In this document: in pieces, positions 41,124 through 52,183 of the stretch | Numbering within the stretch: the first letter of the stretch is position 1 | How the letters are laid out: every line of letters starts with the position of its first letter | Origin: Exophiala sp. HKRS030 | Taxonomy: Eukaryota > Ascomycota > Eurotiomycetes > Chaetothyriales > Herpotrichiellaceae | DNA: 64,000 nt | Direction of reading: 5' to 3' | NCBI GenBank assembly: GCA_023897205.1 | Contig: JAHWDD010000001.1 | Span: forward strand, 3,162,001-3,226,000 | Translations under genes and position numbers: made by a program | The notes under the pieces: generated by a model | What the model saw: only the letters and a program-made list of their open reading frames with translations | What the model was told of the DNA's origin: nothing | The model's database searches: none

Positions 41124-41303
41124 TGAGAACGACGAACTAGTCTTGCCATGAGTGTGGTTGTACCTATTGAATCCAACATTCTGACAAGAGTTCAACAGTC
41201 GCAAGGACATTTCCAGCCGAATTCAGCGACTACGGCCGCCGCTTTGGCAGCCTCACACGTCACATGTCACATGACGAGAACGCTTCAAATCCCATACGGT
41301 GGA

Positions 41304-41312
41304 GTATATATA
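41304..41312 (-). promoter_or_regulatory. TATATATA box upstream of the MaoC-domain gene
   Basis: A TATATATA run lies about 180 bp upstream of the chosen start. It is a plausible core promoter element. Confidence 0.3.
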
Positions 41313-41713
41313 CAGCAATGTACCCACTTGTATTAATGGACGGAGACATCAAAAGTGGCGGGGTGCAAAACCGCGACATGCCCGAAACGATGTACAGGCC
41401 TGAACCGTGATATGCGGTATCTGCTCCATATAAGAAATGTATGTTAAGAAGCTGAGACAACTCCGTACCTTAGGTACAAATTCGCCTTGAATGCATTGCG
41501 GATCATTGGGCCTCAGACGCAGTATTGCTTGATCCACCGTAGTCAATACCTGCACGAATGTTCAGTGTTTGTCTCCATCATTAGTGATTCTAGGATGACA
41601 CATTGAACGACAACATCGCTTAAGTTACACGGTATGCCTCGTTTATCCCTGTCGTCCGTGCCTATATTCCCTTAGAATCTATTCGCAATTATTTGGGATC
41701 AACCGAATTCACC

Positions 41714-42763
41714 ATGTCCTCCAGATCCCGCTCCCGCGGTCGCTCCAAAACACAATCACATACACCACCAGGAGACCGCGCCAGAAGTCCTGTCCGGCGA
41801 TCCCCTACCCCCAGATCAAGGTCGAGATCACTATCAAGATCACGATCATTTACAAGATCCCCACCACCTGGCCGTGAGAGTCGCAATGGTCATGGGCCGG
41901 GACGGAGAGCGACCCGCAGCCTGAGCAGGAGCAGGAGCAGGAGTAGAAGCAGGAGTCCTAGTCGTGGGGATCGCCGGTCCTACAGAGATCGCAGTTACTC
42001 GAGGAGTCCAAGTAGGGAACCTAGACGGCCACAGAGTTCGAAGATTGTCGTCGAGAAGTTGACCAAGAATGTCACGGAAGCCCACCTGCGCGAGATCTTT
42101 GGATCTTATGGACGTGTGGAGTCCGTTGATCTTCCCATGAATAAACAATGTATGTACTACAGAACTCGCCGTGCGCATACTCCAAGAGAACCTAAGACTG
42201 ACATGCTGATAGTCATGACGAATCGCGGCACCGCTTACATTGTTTTCGATCATCCGTCCGGCTCAGAATCTGCTATTGCGCATATGCATGAGGCTCAGCT
42301 CGACGGGGCAGTTATTGCAGTGAGCATAGTTTTGCCTCGTCGCGCATTTTCGAGATCACCTCCGCCGGCTAGGTCCACTCGTCCAGGACCGCCACAAGGA
42401 AGATTTGGACCACCAAGAGGACCAGCGTTAGGTCGAAACCGGAGCCCACCTCCAAGAAGAGGCGGCTTTGGGATTGGAGGCAACAGACGGTCTCTAGAGG
42501 ACAACACATACGGGCCACGATCATATTCTCGGTCTCCTTCCCCGAGACGGAGGCGCAGAGGCAGTTCTGAGTCAAGATCTCCATCTCGCAGCCCACCTAG
42601 AAGACGCGGCGGACCGCCTGCTCGGAGCCCACCAAGACGAAGACGACGGAGCCCTAGTTATAGTTCGAGAAGCAGCTACAGTCGAAGTCGAAGTCGAAGC
42701 AGAAGCAGAAGCAGAACAAGAAGTTGGTCCAGAGATCGACTCCGGCATGGTGGCCGGCGATGA
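41714..42763 (+). CDS. RS-domain RNA-binding protein with one RRM (RNPS1/SR-like, 2 exons)
   Basis: This is a splicing-associated SR-type protein. Exons are 41714-42149 and 42213-42763 (328 aa). The intron is 63 nt, in frame and without a stop, so it looks like coding sequence. Its GTATGT donor, CTGAC branch and ATAG acceptor, and its position inside the RRM, show it is removed, giving LPMNKQFMTNRGTAYIVFD. The N-terminal RS region (residues 1-105) is dense in RS/SR repeats. The RRM (about 110-195) has KIVVEKLTKNVTEAHLREIF and GTAYIVFD as RNP2/RNP1 equivalents. The C-terminal half is RS-, RG- and PPRR-rich. The layout (RS-RRM-RS) matches RNPS1-like exon-junction/splicing factors. A nuclear role in pre-mRNA splicing is inferred from the family. 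Confidence 0.87.
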   Translation: MSSRSRSRGRSKTQSHTPPGDRARSPVRRSPTPRSRSRSLSRSRSFTRSPPPGRESRNGHGPGRRATRSLSRSRSRSRSRSPSRGDRRSYRDRSYSRSPSREPRRPQSSKIVVEKLTKNVTEAHLREIFGSYGRVESVDLPMNKQCMYYRTRRAHTPREPKTDMLIVMTNRGTAYIVFDHPSGSESAIAHMHEAQLDGAVIAVSIVLPRRAFSRSPPPARSTRPGPPQGRFGPPRGPALGRNRSPPPRRGGFGIGGNRRSLEDNTYGPRSYSRSPSPRRRRRGSSESRSPSRSPPRRRGGPPARSPPRRRRRSPSYSSRSSYSRSRSRSRSRSRTRSWSRDRLRHGGRR

Positions 42764-43166
42764 GATTTACATAATCTTGGGAAAGGAGCACCACAATGGA
42801 TTGATGATTGGACTGATTCATATTCTACCTCGCGAGAGTTCAAACGAAGACACGTGACCCCGATGTTGGCCATTGTCCACGAAGTCAATGGAATCAATTT
42901 CTGACGAGCCCCGGACTGGCACGAATATTGCGCAAAGCTTCTCCCAAGCCCTGACTAGAAATTCGCTTTCGGTCACTCCCGCAAAGTAGGTGTATACTAC
43001 GAAATTAAAGGGCCTTCTGTAACATGTTGCTGTTCTAGAGATTTCAATGTGGCTGTCCCTTGCATGATCCAGAACCTCTATTTTAGTCTTAGCGTCAGGT
43101 TAGTGGTCTTGGCCAGCCAATCACGGGCGGCAACAACACAGCTAAAGCACTAAACCTGCTCCGTCC
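42764..43166. other. Intergenic, no gene seen
   Basis: This is the 3' flank of the SR-protein gene and of the possible small gene that follows on the minus strand. Confidence 0.45.
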
Positions 43167-43458
43167 TTAACGGTAGCGACGGTGGAGTTTCGCGAACTCG
43201 CCGATCAACTTCTTGTCCGCGATCAGATTGTAGATCTTCATCTTCTCATTTTTGATCTCCTCGACCGTTACTGGCACACGAGACGACGAATGAGACCTTT
43301 CTGGTCAACAGTACTGCCGTGAATAAACCCTGCGGCATCTCACTCACCTTCACTCTTTGTTTCACCTCCGATGACCACGCGTCTCAATCACTCCCTTCGT
43401 TGGTCGGGGCAGCTCTTTTTCAGCTTGCGTACCTCTTAAAAGCCTGCGTCAAATCCAT
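43167..43458 (-). CDS. Possible 64-residue protein in three short exons
   Basis: I do not recognise the product. Exons on the complement are 43433-43458, 43348-43382 and 43167-43300; phases agree and give 64 aa. The third exon is the strongest part: VPVTVEEIKNEKMKIYNLIA then DKKLIGEFAKLHRRYR and a TAA, a basic helical protein with codon use like a real gene. The second intron (GTGAGT donor, ACCAG acceptor, 47 nt) is convincing; the first (GTACGC donor, TTGAG acceptor, 50 nt) is weak. An alternative is a longer upstream exon (QAEKELPRPTKGVIETR) with one missing base. The start lies only 64 bp from the divergent RIB7 start codon. Confidence 0.35.
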
Positions 43459-43522
43459 TGAACGCCTGCATCAAGGCGCGTCAAAATTCCTCCTCAAATC
43501 ACCTTCGCACACGCCGCCTACC

Positions 43523-45474
43523 ATGAGCAGCGCACCAGAAACCCCGAGGCTGTGGACGGAGTCGACCACCAAGACGAGGGAAACTTGGAAAGCGAAGCCG
43601 AAGAAGACCTTCAAAATGATACCACGATGCACGATGATGATGACGACGAAGAAGAGGGAGAATCAACACGACCATTTCATATGAATGGCAAACAATACGC
43701 GACTCCAGATGTGGCCACTGATTACAGCGTGTTCAACAATCCTCCAGATATAGCTATTATGCGCCAGAGGATTTTTTCCCTTGAGGATCCCGTCGAGCTG
43801 TCTGTCGCCAACTTTGATATGTACTTTCCTTTCTGTGACAACATTTGGCGCAAAATGAGGGCTACAGAACCTCAACCCGAAGGCGGTCCTCGGGTGGATT
43901 ACTATGCATGTAGATTGAGAAGAGGCACGTCCCAGAAACCACATGTCTCTAGACCAACCCCAGAAGGCAAACAATCTCGAAAGAAGAGAGTCCGGGATGA
44001 AAAGACTTGCGGCATGACTATGAAGGTGACCTACAATCCTGGCCCCGGCAATACTTGTACCATTACCAGAGCAGTCGACAGTTTTCAGAAACATTCTCAC
44101 GATCTTGATTACATCGACTCGACAAAGCGCAATAGTGGAATCATGGACACAGCTCGCAAAGAGGCCACCAAAGGTTTTCTGCCAGCTTCCATCTACTGGA
44201 AGATGTGGGAAGAACCTGACAAGATGAAGGCCGCAGGAGGCAAATTCATGAAGGTTTCCGATGTTCGAAATGTTCAGTATGCCTGGAGGCAGGAGAATCA
44301 GCAGATGGTTTTGAAAGCTCACACAGGCTTCAACACCAGTAGGGCGCCACGGCAACGACAAGCAACACCACCAAAACCTGTTCATCCACCTCCAGTTCTC
44401 CCAGGTGTATTCGGTCGACTTGAACCTAACAAAGTTGAGTTACCACCCCAAGATCGACCTCCGTTGCCTATGGAAACTCTTCAATATCCTGATATTGCGA
44501 GAGGATTCCTCGAACCCTACTTGCCTGACCCAAAGATTCCTCGAGCACGACCACACATCACTTTGACTTGGGCGAGCAGTCTCGATAGCCGCATTTCTCT
44601 TCTCCCAGGTCTACAAACCATCATTTCTGGCCCAGAGACAAAGGCTATGACCCATTATCTAAGGCATCGACATGATGCTATCCTGGTTGGCGTATCAACG
44701 GCCATATCCGATGATCCTGCACTAAATTGCCGCCTCGCCAATCCAGCAGGCTACGGTGGTTTTGGTTGGGAACATCAACCACGTCCAATCATCATTGATC
44801 CGCACGCACGACTCCAAATACGCCCCGATATGAAAGTGCTAAAGAATGCTGCGGAAGGCAAGGGAAAGGCACCATGGGTTGTTGTTGCCCCTGGTGCCAT
44901 GCTGCATCCGGTTGCGGTAAGCACTCTGAAGGCACATGGGGGTGAGTATTTGATGATCAACGACTATCATCCTTCGCATGGTGGTCTCAATTGGGAAGGC
45001 ATTTTCAATGTGCTCTACAGGGAAGGCATAAGGAGTATCATGATTGAAGGAGGCGGGGTAGTCCTTTCAGAGCTCCTCAAAATTGGCTACGCTCACCTTG
45101 TGGACTCCGTCATACTCACTATCGCGCCTGCATTCTTTGGCAAAGCCGGTGTGCCAGTTTCGCCAGACCCGACTTTCGACCATTCGGGTAAACCTATTGC
45201 CACCAGACTGCGTAACATCAAGTGGCAGCCAATGGGTGAGGTGGATGTAGTCCTGTGTGGGCAAATGAACCTTGACCGTCCAGCAAATGGCATTTTACAT
45301 GGAATTGAGGAGTTCTCTCAAGCCGCTCCCGATCCCACACACCAGCAACCTCCAATAGCTCCACAATTGCAAAATATGCCTAACAATGTCCAAGGTACAC
45401 CAGCAGGACCTCCTCCACAACCAATCCCGAAACAAAATCATACCAAAGCTGCGTCGACCAAAGGTGCAAGCTAG
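43523..45474 (+). CDS. RIB7: RIB7-type diaminohydroxyphosphoribosyl-pyrimidinone reductase fused to an N-terminal FAR1-like zinc-finger region
   Basis: The C-terminal domain (about 340-600) is the NADPH-dependent riboflavin pathway reductase: HITLTWASSLDSRIS, ETKAMTHYLRHRHDAILVGVSTAISDDPALNCRL, SIMIEGGGVVLSELL and the final strand. Before it, in the same frame, lie about 330 residues: an acidic start, then a block (about 60-220) with Cys in YYACRLRR, KTCGMTMKV and NTCTIT, then a HSH in FQKHSHDLD, arranged like the zinc knuckle of FAR1/MULE transposase DNA-binding domains, and a Pro-rich linker. The reading frame from 43552 has no ATG near its start; the ATG at 43523 (MSSAPETP) joins it only if one C is added in the CCCC at 43542-43545. 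Without it, the first in-frame ATG is 43627. Usual RIB7 proteins are about 250 residues. Reductase identity is firm; the zinc-finger identity is moderate. Confidence 0.87.
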
Positions 45475-46116
45475 ACAACATTGAGGGAAGAGTTGTGACA
45501 GTTCCGGGACACATATTATGACGATGTGATCGTCTGCTCATATGGGCGATGTTGGCGATGGCCCAAAAGGATGGGTGGGGCAGGGTTTCTTTGAAAAGAA
45601 ACGGGAGTGGATGACGATTGGCATTGCAGTGTTCCGCTTGAGGGACTGGAATGGGCTTACAGGGATTTTTGAAGTCATATTTGCTCCCAGGTGGCGGTTA
45701 CGAGTTTTGACGCACAGTGGCAAGGCTATAGAGGTGTTTAGAGCGTCGAGAAGGGCAGGGTGATTCGTCTGGATTCACTGAACTAAGCCCCAGTGGGCCA
45801 TGAATTGATGAACAAATCTGGCAGGAAAATGGGTTTGGCAAGGAGCCGGGGGATATCAAGTGAAAAAGCGTCAGTCACTTCACAGATTTGACTGCGTATT
45901 GATTGTATTGAGCTCATTCAGCGGAGGGAGCAAGCTAGGCTTTATATTCAGCACAATGACTCGGGTATTACTAAATTTTTCAAAAATTCAACCTTGACTT
46001 TTATTTTCCTCTTTGGTTTGTTGAATCGCGATTCATAGACAAAACCATGACCGGGGAGGCCAACAAGCCCTCATCTTCCCGCGCAGATCCGCAAACGATC
46101 CCTCCTACTCTCAACA
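45475..46116. other. Intergenic, no gene seen
   Basis: Convergent 3' flanks. One 73-codon frame (45542) is not supported by any feature. Confidence 0.45.
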
Positions 46117-47972
46117 TCATTGATTCCATATCAAGTTCAACACAGCCGCACTTGACCACGGCACGTCCACGACCAGCAATCCATCCTCGGTGACCCTCAG
46201 ACTCTCGCCTCGAGTAATATTCTGCAATACGACAGGTCTACCTTCGTCCAAGTCATGATTATACGAGATGCCGTCAAACGTAATGCCCGTGATGGCGTTG
46301 CTCCCATTCGCTATCAGCCGCTCGACTCCGACGCTCTGCACACGTGAGACCTGTGTCGGATCGCCGTCGAGCCGGAACTCGAATGTCTCAGATTGTCTTG
46401 TCGTTCCGGCACTGGCATCGGCAGACGACGAAGAATCAGTGTAGTTGTACGCCTGCAGCGAGATCGCCGCGATGCGCTCCAGGCGGCCGTCGATGTACGC
46501 TCCATATGCACTCTGGAAAGGACTGGCGAGATCGAAATTCGCTACTGTGACTTCACGTGAATCTCTAGCGGACAGGAACGCGGCGACGGCGACGTTTCCG
46601 TAATACGGTGCCTTCGTACCTATGGTCTCGAGATCTGTCTCGACCGGTTGCCAGCTGGCGTAGCGGTAGTTCGTGCCCTGATGCATATGCACACGTCCGA
46701 TGCCTGAGGCTGCGCAGTACAGGTTGAAGTCGACGCCCCATAGCGCGGCGCCGAATGAATTCGACAGGCCCGGTGCGCCTTGGTTGTACAGGCTGTTGGT
46801 CTCGCCGAGGACGTAGCGGAGTTTGGTTGCTACGATTATGGGTTGCTGGGTTTCGTTGATGTGTTTGGACACCGAGACTGCAGTGGATGTGTGGTTCATC
46901 AGTGTGCCTTGGAGCGTTACGCCTGGTTGCGTTGCGCCGTTGATATAGCTGTGGGAGGATGAGGTGAGTAAGTCGAGCAGATCATATAGGTTGTGGAGGA
47001 TGAAAAAAGGGGATCTTGAGCGAAGTTTGGCGATGTGGTGGTGAGCTTACTTGTGGCTGTCAATCAGTGCAACCTCTCCATCAGCGTCGATTCCTTCTTC
47101 CCACGTCGTGATGAGATTCAAACTATTCGAGGTCCCGCGAATGAAGGCGCGAGATACTTAAGTTTTCCTTGCTCAATCACTTCAGGGCAGTGCTCCTGCA
47201 CCAATTCCCGTATAATCCTCGTTTTGTCGAGATATTCGGCGACATACTCGGTCTCATTCCACGTTCGTGGCCTCACAGGTCCCTGTGCACTGGTCTTGAA
47301 CAGATCTGGTTCATTGCCCAGTTGCCAGTACGCGAGCTTCTCCGTGCGCGCGAGATATTCACAAACCAGAGGTACAGTAGAGACTAAAGTGTCATGACCA
47401 GCAGTGCTGTTCTTGCCCAGATTCAGTCCGTGAACGTATGTGAAGTTGGGCCATGTCGTGTACGAGTCGAAGTATGACGGTCCTATGGAGATCGTGGTTG
47501 GGTAGTCCGGCGACCGCTTGGGGTCGACGCTGCCGATGAGAGCTTCGGGTTGTGTGGCATTGAAGGTGTAGTAGTCCCTATATGGATTTTTGACAGGTGA
47601 GAAGAAGTTGCTAGAATGGGGAGTATCGAGTCAACCGACGAACAAGAAGTTCAACCTACTGTGTGTTCCCTCCGACTCGAATGATGGGATGTGTGCCTTG
47701 GAGATCCACAGATTCTTGAGCAGGTTGTATGAGAAGTTGTTTGGGTGTGTCGAATTGCCTGGACTTTGACGTTGGTATGATTCTCCTGCCACGGGTCTTC
47801 TTCTTCGGTCCTTACCTGCAAATTCCGGAAACGATGAAAATTCAATCGAGAAGGACACAAATGAATCTAGTATAGGAAGACTCGCACTCGGTGGCGAGCT
47901 TACAGGTACACTCGTAGCGCATTCTGTAGCTGTCGCGAGTAGAAAGCCAATGAATAAATATCGAGCTGCCAT
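46117..47972 (-). CDS. Secreted GH79 beta-glucuronidase-like glycoside hydrolase (4 exons, two apparent -1 frameshifts)
   Basis: Acts on beta-glucuronide or related uronic-acid linkages in polysaccharides or proteoglycans. Exons on the complement are 47816-47972, 47660-47758, 47051-47577 and 46117-46948, about 538 aa after two single-base restorations. The signal peptide starts MAARYLFIGFLLATATE. Typical motifs are SFSIEFSSFPEFAG, IIRVGGNTQDYY, YWQLGNEPDLF (acid/base Glu), LIDSHNYINGATQPG, and the nucleophile region YVLGETNSLYNQG. The C-terminal beta domain (GVERLIANGSNAITGITFDG) matches the GH79 C-terminal module. Frame breaks: near 47709-47711 (KNL continues as VDLQGTHPI only with one added base) and at CCC 47134-47136 (SFAG continues as TSNSLNLIT only with one added base). 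All active-site residues survive, which favours sequence error over decay. Confidence 0.85.
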
Positions 47973-48491
47973 CTTCAATTGGCTTCGTCAAGCATCGATG
48001 GAAGCTTTCTCAAGGGAATTCGTTCGGCATATAATTTCTGCATCCTCGACTGGTTTGACATCCTGAGAACCTTAGCTTCAAGTTTAAAGCTTACCGTGTA
48101 TGTTGCGCGATGACCCGTCGAATGATGCATATTCTCTACTTCTTCGTTGCATTGGCTTACCTCTCTTATTGCGTGTTTCTTTATGCTGACGTGATTGGAG
48201 CAATCCTTACGCAACGATGCAACACTGATTGCGGGGAAATGAATAGATCGACAATACAAATTGAGACGAGATTGAGAGGGGCATGGAGGGGTTGAAATGG
48301 GAAGTCAATCCCATGTATTTGATCCTTTCAATTGGAAATGATACTATATACTGTCAGATGATATCACTGAAGGTAGAGTGAGGCTAGTCACTTGACGCAA
48401 AGTACAATCCTACCTGGTATAACGTACCGCCTAAAACTGTCATGAATCCTTCGAATGCGTAAGGCTAGGACGAGATACTGATTTCCCATTC
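47973..48491. other. Intergenic, no gene seen
   Basis: This is the 5' region of the GH79 gene and the 3' flank of the methyltransferase gene. A 61-codon frame with a hydrophobic start at 48110 (+) has no further support. Confidence 0.4.
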
Positions 48492-49552
48492 TCAGCCAAC
48501 AACAGTCCTTAGAGATCTCAATCTGAACGCAAGAATCTTCGGAATCTGCGTATAATTTTTCGAGGCGTGCGGTCTTGATTCATCCACAAACCTCTGGTCA
48601 AAGTTGGGTTCCTCAAGCTTGTCCATTACTAAACCGACAGCAAAAAACGGAGCGAGCAGCTCATGTAATGGCCGGTGGAATGCGATCTGTTCTACGAGTA
48701 AGCGTACAGCGCTTCCGTAGGACACCAAACACTGCTTTACCTGCTTGACCGGCTGATCCTGACGGAACGGTGCAATTCTACGTGGCGGCACATTGAGGTA
48801 CTGACTTAGGACGATTGAACGTTCGACGATGCGGTTGCCCTCTTCATCTTCAGACACGGCGATATTCCGTGACGCACCTGAGGTGAAGAATAACGGATGG
48901 AGCAATGTGGCGACGAATCTGTACATATCAGAGAAGGTTGCTCGCTTGTCAATGGGCTGATGCAACCACAAGGCAAACATACCGACCCGTATAGGGTTTC
49001 AGCAGTTTCGCCACTATATCTGCCAGAGGAGAAAGGTCTGGCAGGTCCATGATAGCCATATTAATCACAATTACATCGAACCCGTCCGGCTAATCGGAGT
49101 TATTGATGAACAAATGACGTTGTTAGCCATCCTAGGATACGTGTTCAACATACCTGGACTTCCAGCAGCCTTGATATATATGTGGAGACCTGCTCATTGT
49201 CAACCAGATCAAGCTGTTCAAACGAGACCTGACCTGTGACAGCCGTTCCACGAGACTGTGCCCAAGATAATGTCCTCGCCTGGGCATACTGAACCATATC
49301 ATGACTACCATCCGTGGCAAGCACATCAAGACGATGTTCGACCAGCCACCGTGCAACAAGACCATTCCCAGTAGCTAGATCCAGTGCCTTCTCACCAGAC
49401 CTTGGAACCACCATACGCTCCAGAGCAGGTAACTCCAGAAATCGATAGTAGTCATTGCCAGAATCTTTCATTGTGTCGTCCCAACATTGAGCATTCGTTT
49501 CCCATGTTTGCAAGGCCTGTTCTGCCAACGCTGATGTCGATGAGCTTGACAT
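48492..49552 (-). CDS. Class I SAM-dependent methyltransferase (3 exons)
   Basis: Exons on the complement are 49154-49552, 48983-49089 and 48492-48918, giving 310 aa with all phases consistent. Motif I is EKALDLATGNGLVARWL (about residues 53-69), with the acidic residue of motif II in DVLATDGSHDMV. VIVINMAIMDLPDL is the motif IV strand; the spliced YTGR-FVATLLHPLFFTSG is the post-motif region. Introns have GTATGT donors and ATTAG/TACAG acceptors. The second intron is placed inside a frame that would otherwise stop. The substrate is unknown; similar fungal proteins of this kind are often small-molecule methyltransferases. No neighbouring biosynthetic gene cluster is evident. Confidence 0.82.
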
Positions 49553-50911
49553 TTTCGGTGAGAGCTATCTCTGAGTAATTTCCACCTTGACGAGAGCGAG
49601 GAGGTCAATAATTGATGGAGGATGAAGTCTCATCACATCGATATTGCTGCAATTGGGTCCACGATAGAGACGTACCTCTTGTGGAGTGAGTCATACTGCA
49701 CACAGCAATTGCATGGTTTAGTTATGCCAAGGGCAACTCCGCCAACATGGAGGTTCAGTAGGCACCTAGGTGGTAGGTACTCTGGGTGGATAACGAGATG
49801 AAAGATAAACCGCTGACCGAGCTTGGCGGGTGCCTGAGGACTTGGCCTAGGCGCTTCTGAGTCCTGATGATCGTCCCGACTTCGAAGGTTCTCGGAGATC
49901 AGGTTTTTGTCAAGCCAGCGCGCAAGGAACTCTCGATACGTGGGATTATGATCAAATATGGTAGTAGTTGCAGATTAAGTAAAGACAATTTTGATTTGTA
50001 ACCGGGATAGGAGATCACCACTGGCAATTTTGTCCCTCGGACCATGACTTTGACCTCGACTTTCGACACTTGCACGCCAATGACCCAAGATTGGCAGCGA
50101 GTGGCTTACCTAAATCTGGGAGAAACGAGGCTGGATCCGTTAAAGGGGCAAGTCTAGAAAGCCCTCAATTCATCTGCTTCGTACATGACTAGCCAATATG
50201 TTTCTGCTATTGTGCCTCTTCTGAAAGCATAATTCTAGTGTCACAAATGATCACACAGAAAGGATTGATATCCATCGTGCGTTCTCGTAGTTGTACGACT
50301 ACTCGTGCGGTGAATTACTATCATGAATAAGCAAATAGATCGATAAGTCCACACGTTGAACCACCGGCAATCGAGTCCTGCCTTCTTAGCAAACGCAAAG
50401 CGCCCCGTGGATTTTCTATGATGTAATCGTCAGAGATTACCGGTGTGCACTGAACTCTCCGCAGAATGCATTCCAACTCAACACCAAGTAGATACGTTTT
50501 CTGTATTACCAATTTTTGCTAATCGGCCTACAACCACCAAAAAACAGATCGCCAGCTGCAATGTCCTGCTGCTTCGAAGAGCGCCTACGATCGGAGGTAG
50601 CGAAGGCAACCCTAATGTGAGCAATGGTTACGTACGAGGTATGGACATTTGCCTATACTTTCTCAATATTTAGGTTGCCAAATTCGGTATTAGTAAACAC
50701 CACGACATCGTGTTTCAGTGGGAGTCGTACAATCACAACATCGGATGGCACAGGTCACAGGTAGGAGAGTCGTACAGCCATCACTCAACCCTCGTTTGAT
50801 ATATAATGCGTGTGAGAGATCCACATCTGAGTTTCATTCAATCAAAAGATTTGCTCATAGTAAACTCCACTTGAGACCTCCTTCAAGTATTTTCACGAGA
50901 ACATCCTTACA
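49553..50911. other. 1.36-kb divergent intergenic region
   Basis: No gene is visible between the methyltransferase (minus) and the NmrA-like gene (plus). An imperfect palindromic stretch (CACCTAGGTGG) lies near 49766. Confidence 0.4.
50799..50807 (+). promoter_or_regulatory. TATATAA box of the NmrA-like gene
   Basis: ATATATAAT lies about 110 bp upstream of the ATG at 50912, a normal distance for a fungal core promoter. Confidence 0.4.
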
Positions 50912-52135
50912 ATGGCATCCACAAGTAGGAAAGAGATCTTGGTCGTTGGCGGCACAGGGGCGCAGGGCATACCTGTTGTCCAGGGTAAGGACATTGCGTT
51001 CTGACCACCATAATACAACGACTGAGCATTACTAACCCAAGCTGTAGCACTCTCAGCCAGCGATACGTATTCAGTTCGTGTCTTGACTCGTGATCCGTCA
51101 TCGAGCAGAGCACAAGCTCTTGCAGCGCTACCTAACGTTTCATTGTTGCAAGGCAATGTGGACGACCTCAAGACGCTCCACGAGGCATTCCGTGGGGTTT
51201 ACGGCGCATGGGTCAACCTGGACTCGTTCACGTTGGGTCAGATGAAGGAAACCTTCTTCGGACTTCGAGCGTATGAGATTGCTCGACACGAGGGTGTACA
51301 GCATTATGTTTGGTCGAATACCGATTATGCACTCAAGGTGGTGGGTTGGGATGAACAATATCACTTTGCGCATGGAGACGGGAAAGGGAGAATCGGAGGT
51401 GCGTTGAATCATTCTTCGTTAGGTGTTTGAGATTGGTCACTAATTCGAGTGTCACAGACTTCATTCTTGCTCAAGGTCAAGAAGGAATAAAGTCGACGGT
51501 GTTCACGGTTGGACCTTATATGGACATGCTTCTAGATGGTATATTTGTGCCGAAAGAGGAAGCGGATGGAACACTGGTTTGGGAGAATCCTTCTGGTATG
51601 ATTATCTAGTCTTTGACAATTTTGGATTTGCAGTAGCTGATATCACCGGGAAGAGGATGGCAAGATTCCGCTCATGGCCCTCGCAGACGTTGGTGTCTTT
51701 GTCAAATGGATCTTCGACCACCCCGAGAAATCGGCTGGTATCGATCTCCAAATGACCACTGATCAAGTTTCCTTCTCAGAAATCACCTCAACAGTTACAC
51801 GAGTAACTGGCCGCAAGGCCGTACACCGCGTTATTCCTCTGGAAGAATATCTTCCCAAGTATGAGCCGTACCCCAATGCACCAGCGAATTGGGCAGGATT
51901 ACCTAGTGACGGCTCAGTAATGACGTGGAGAGAGAACTTCACGGCGTGGTGGAAATACTGGGGAGAAGGAAAAGGTGCAACTCGGAATATCGCCCTTCTT
52001 GATGAGATCTATCCAGGACGTATCAAGACTCTGGAAGAATGGTTGAGGAAGGTTGACTACCAGGGAGGCAAGAGGGGTTCGGTATTGAAGGATATATCAG
52101 ACTCGATAAGTAAGAAAGCAAAACAGCAGGGCTGA
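50912..52135 (+). CDS. NmrA-like NAD(P)-binding Rossmann protein (4 exons)
   Basis: Exons are 50912-50984, 51048-51398, 51458-51595 and 51654-52135, giving 347 aa. The N-terminal dinucleotide motif ILVVGGTGAQGIPVV is completed across the first splice (VVQ-ALSASDTYSVRVLTRD). NVSLLQGNVDDLKTLHEAFRG and GVYGAWVNLDSF are typical of the NmrA/HSCARG family, atypical short-chain dehydrogenases that often act as redox sensors rather than enzymes. The last acceptor (AAG at 51653) was chosen because it restores frame into DGKIPLMALADVGVFV. Introns have GTAAGG, GTGCGT and GTATGA donors; the first has an ACTAAC branch site. The gene converges on the iron-type dehydrogenase with only about 48 bp between stop codons. 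Confidence 0.85.
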
Positions 52136-52183
52136 TTGCAGGATTGGCCAAGCATAGAGTATTATTGATGTCGCAACATGGTA

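Noticed and set aside
43663..44385. 240-codon minus-strand frame
   Set aside because: Entirely antisense to the RIB7 fusion gene; no domain or signal.
48110..48295. 61-codon plus-strand frame with hydrophobic start
   Set aside because: It lies in the 5' region of the GH79 gene, lacks a promoter-like context, and has no recognisable product.
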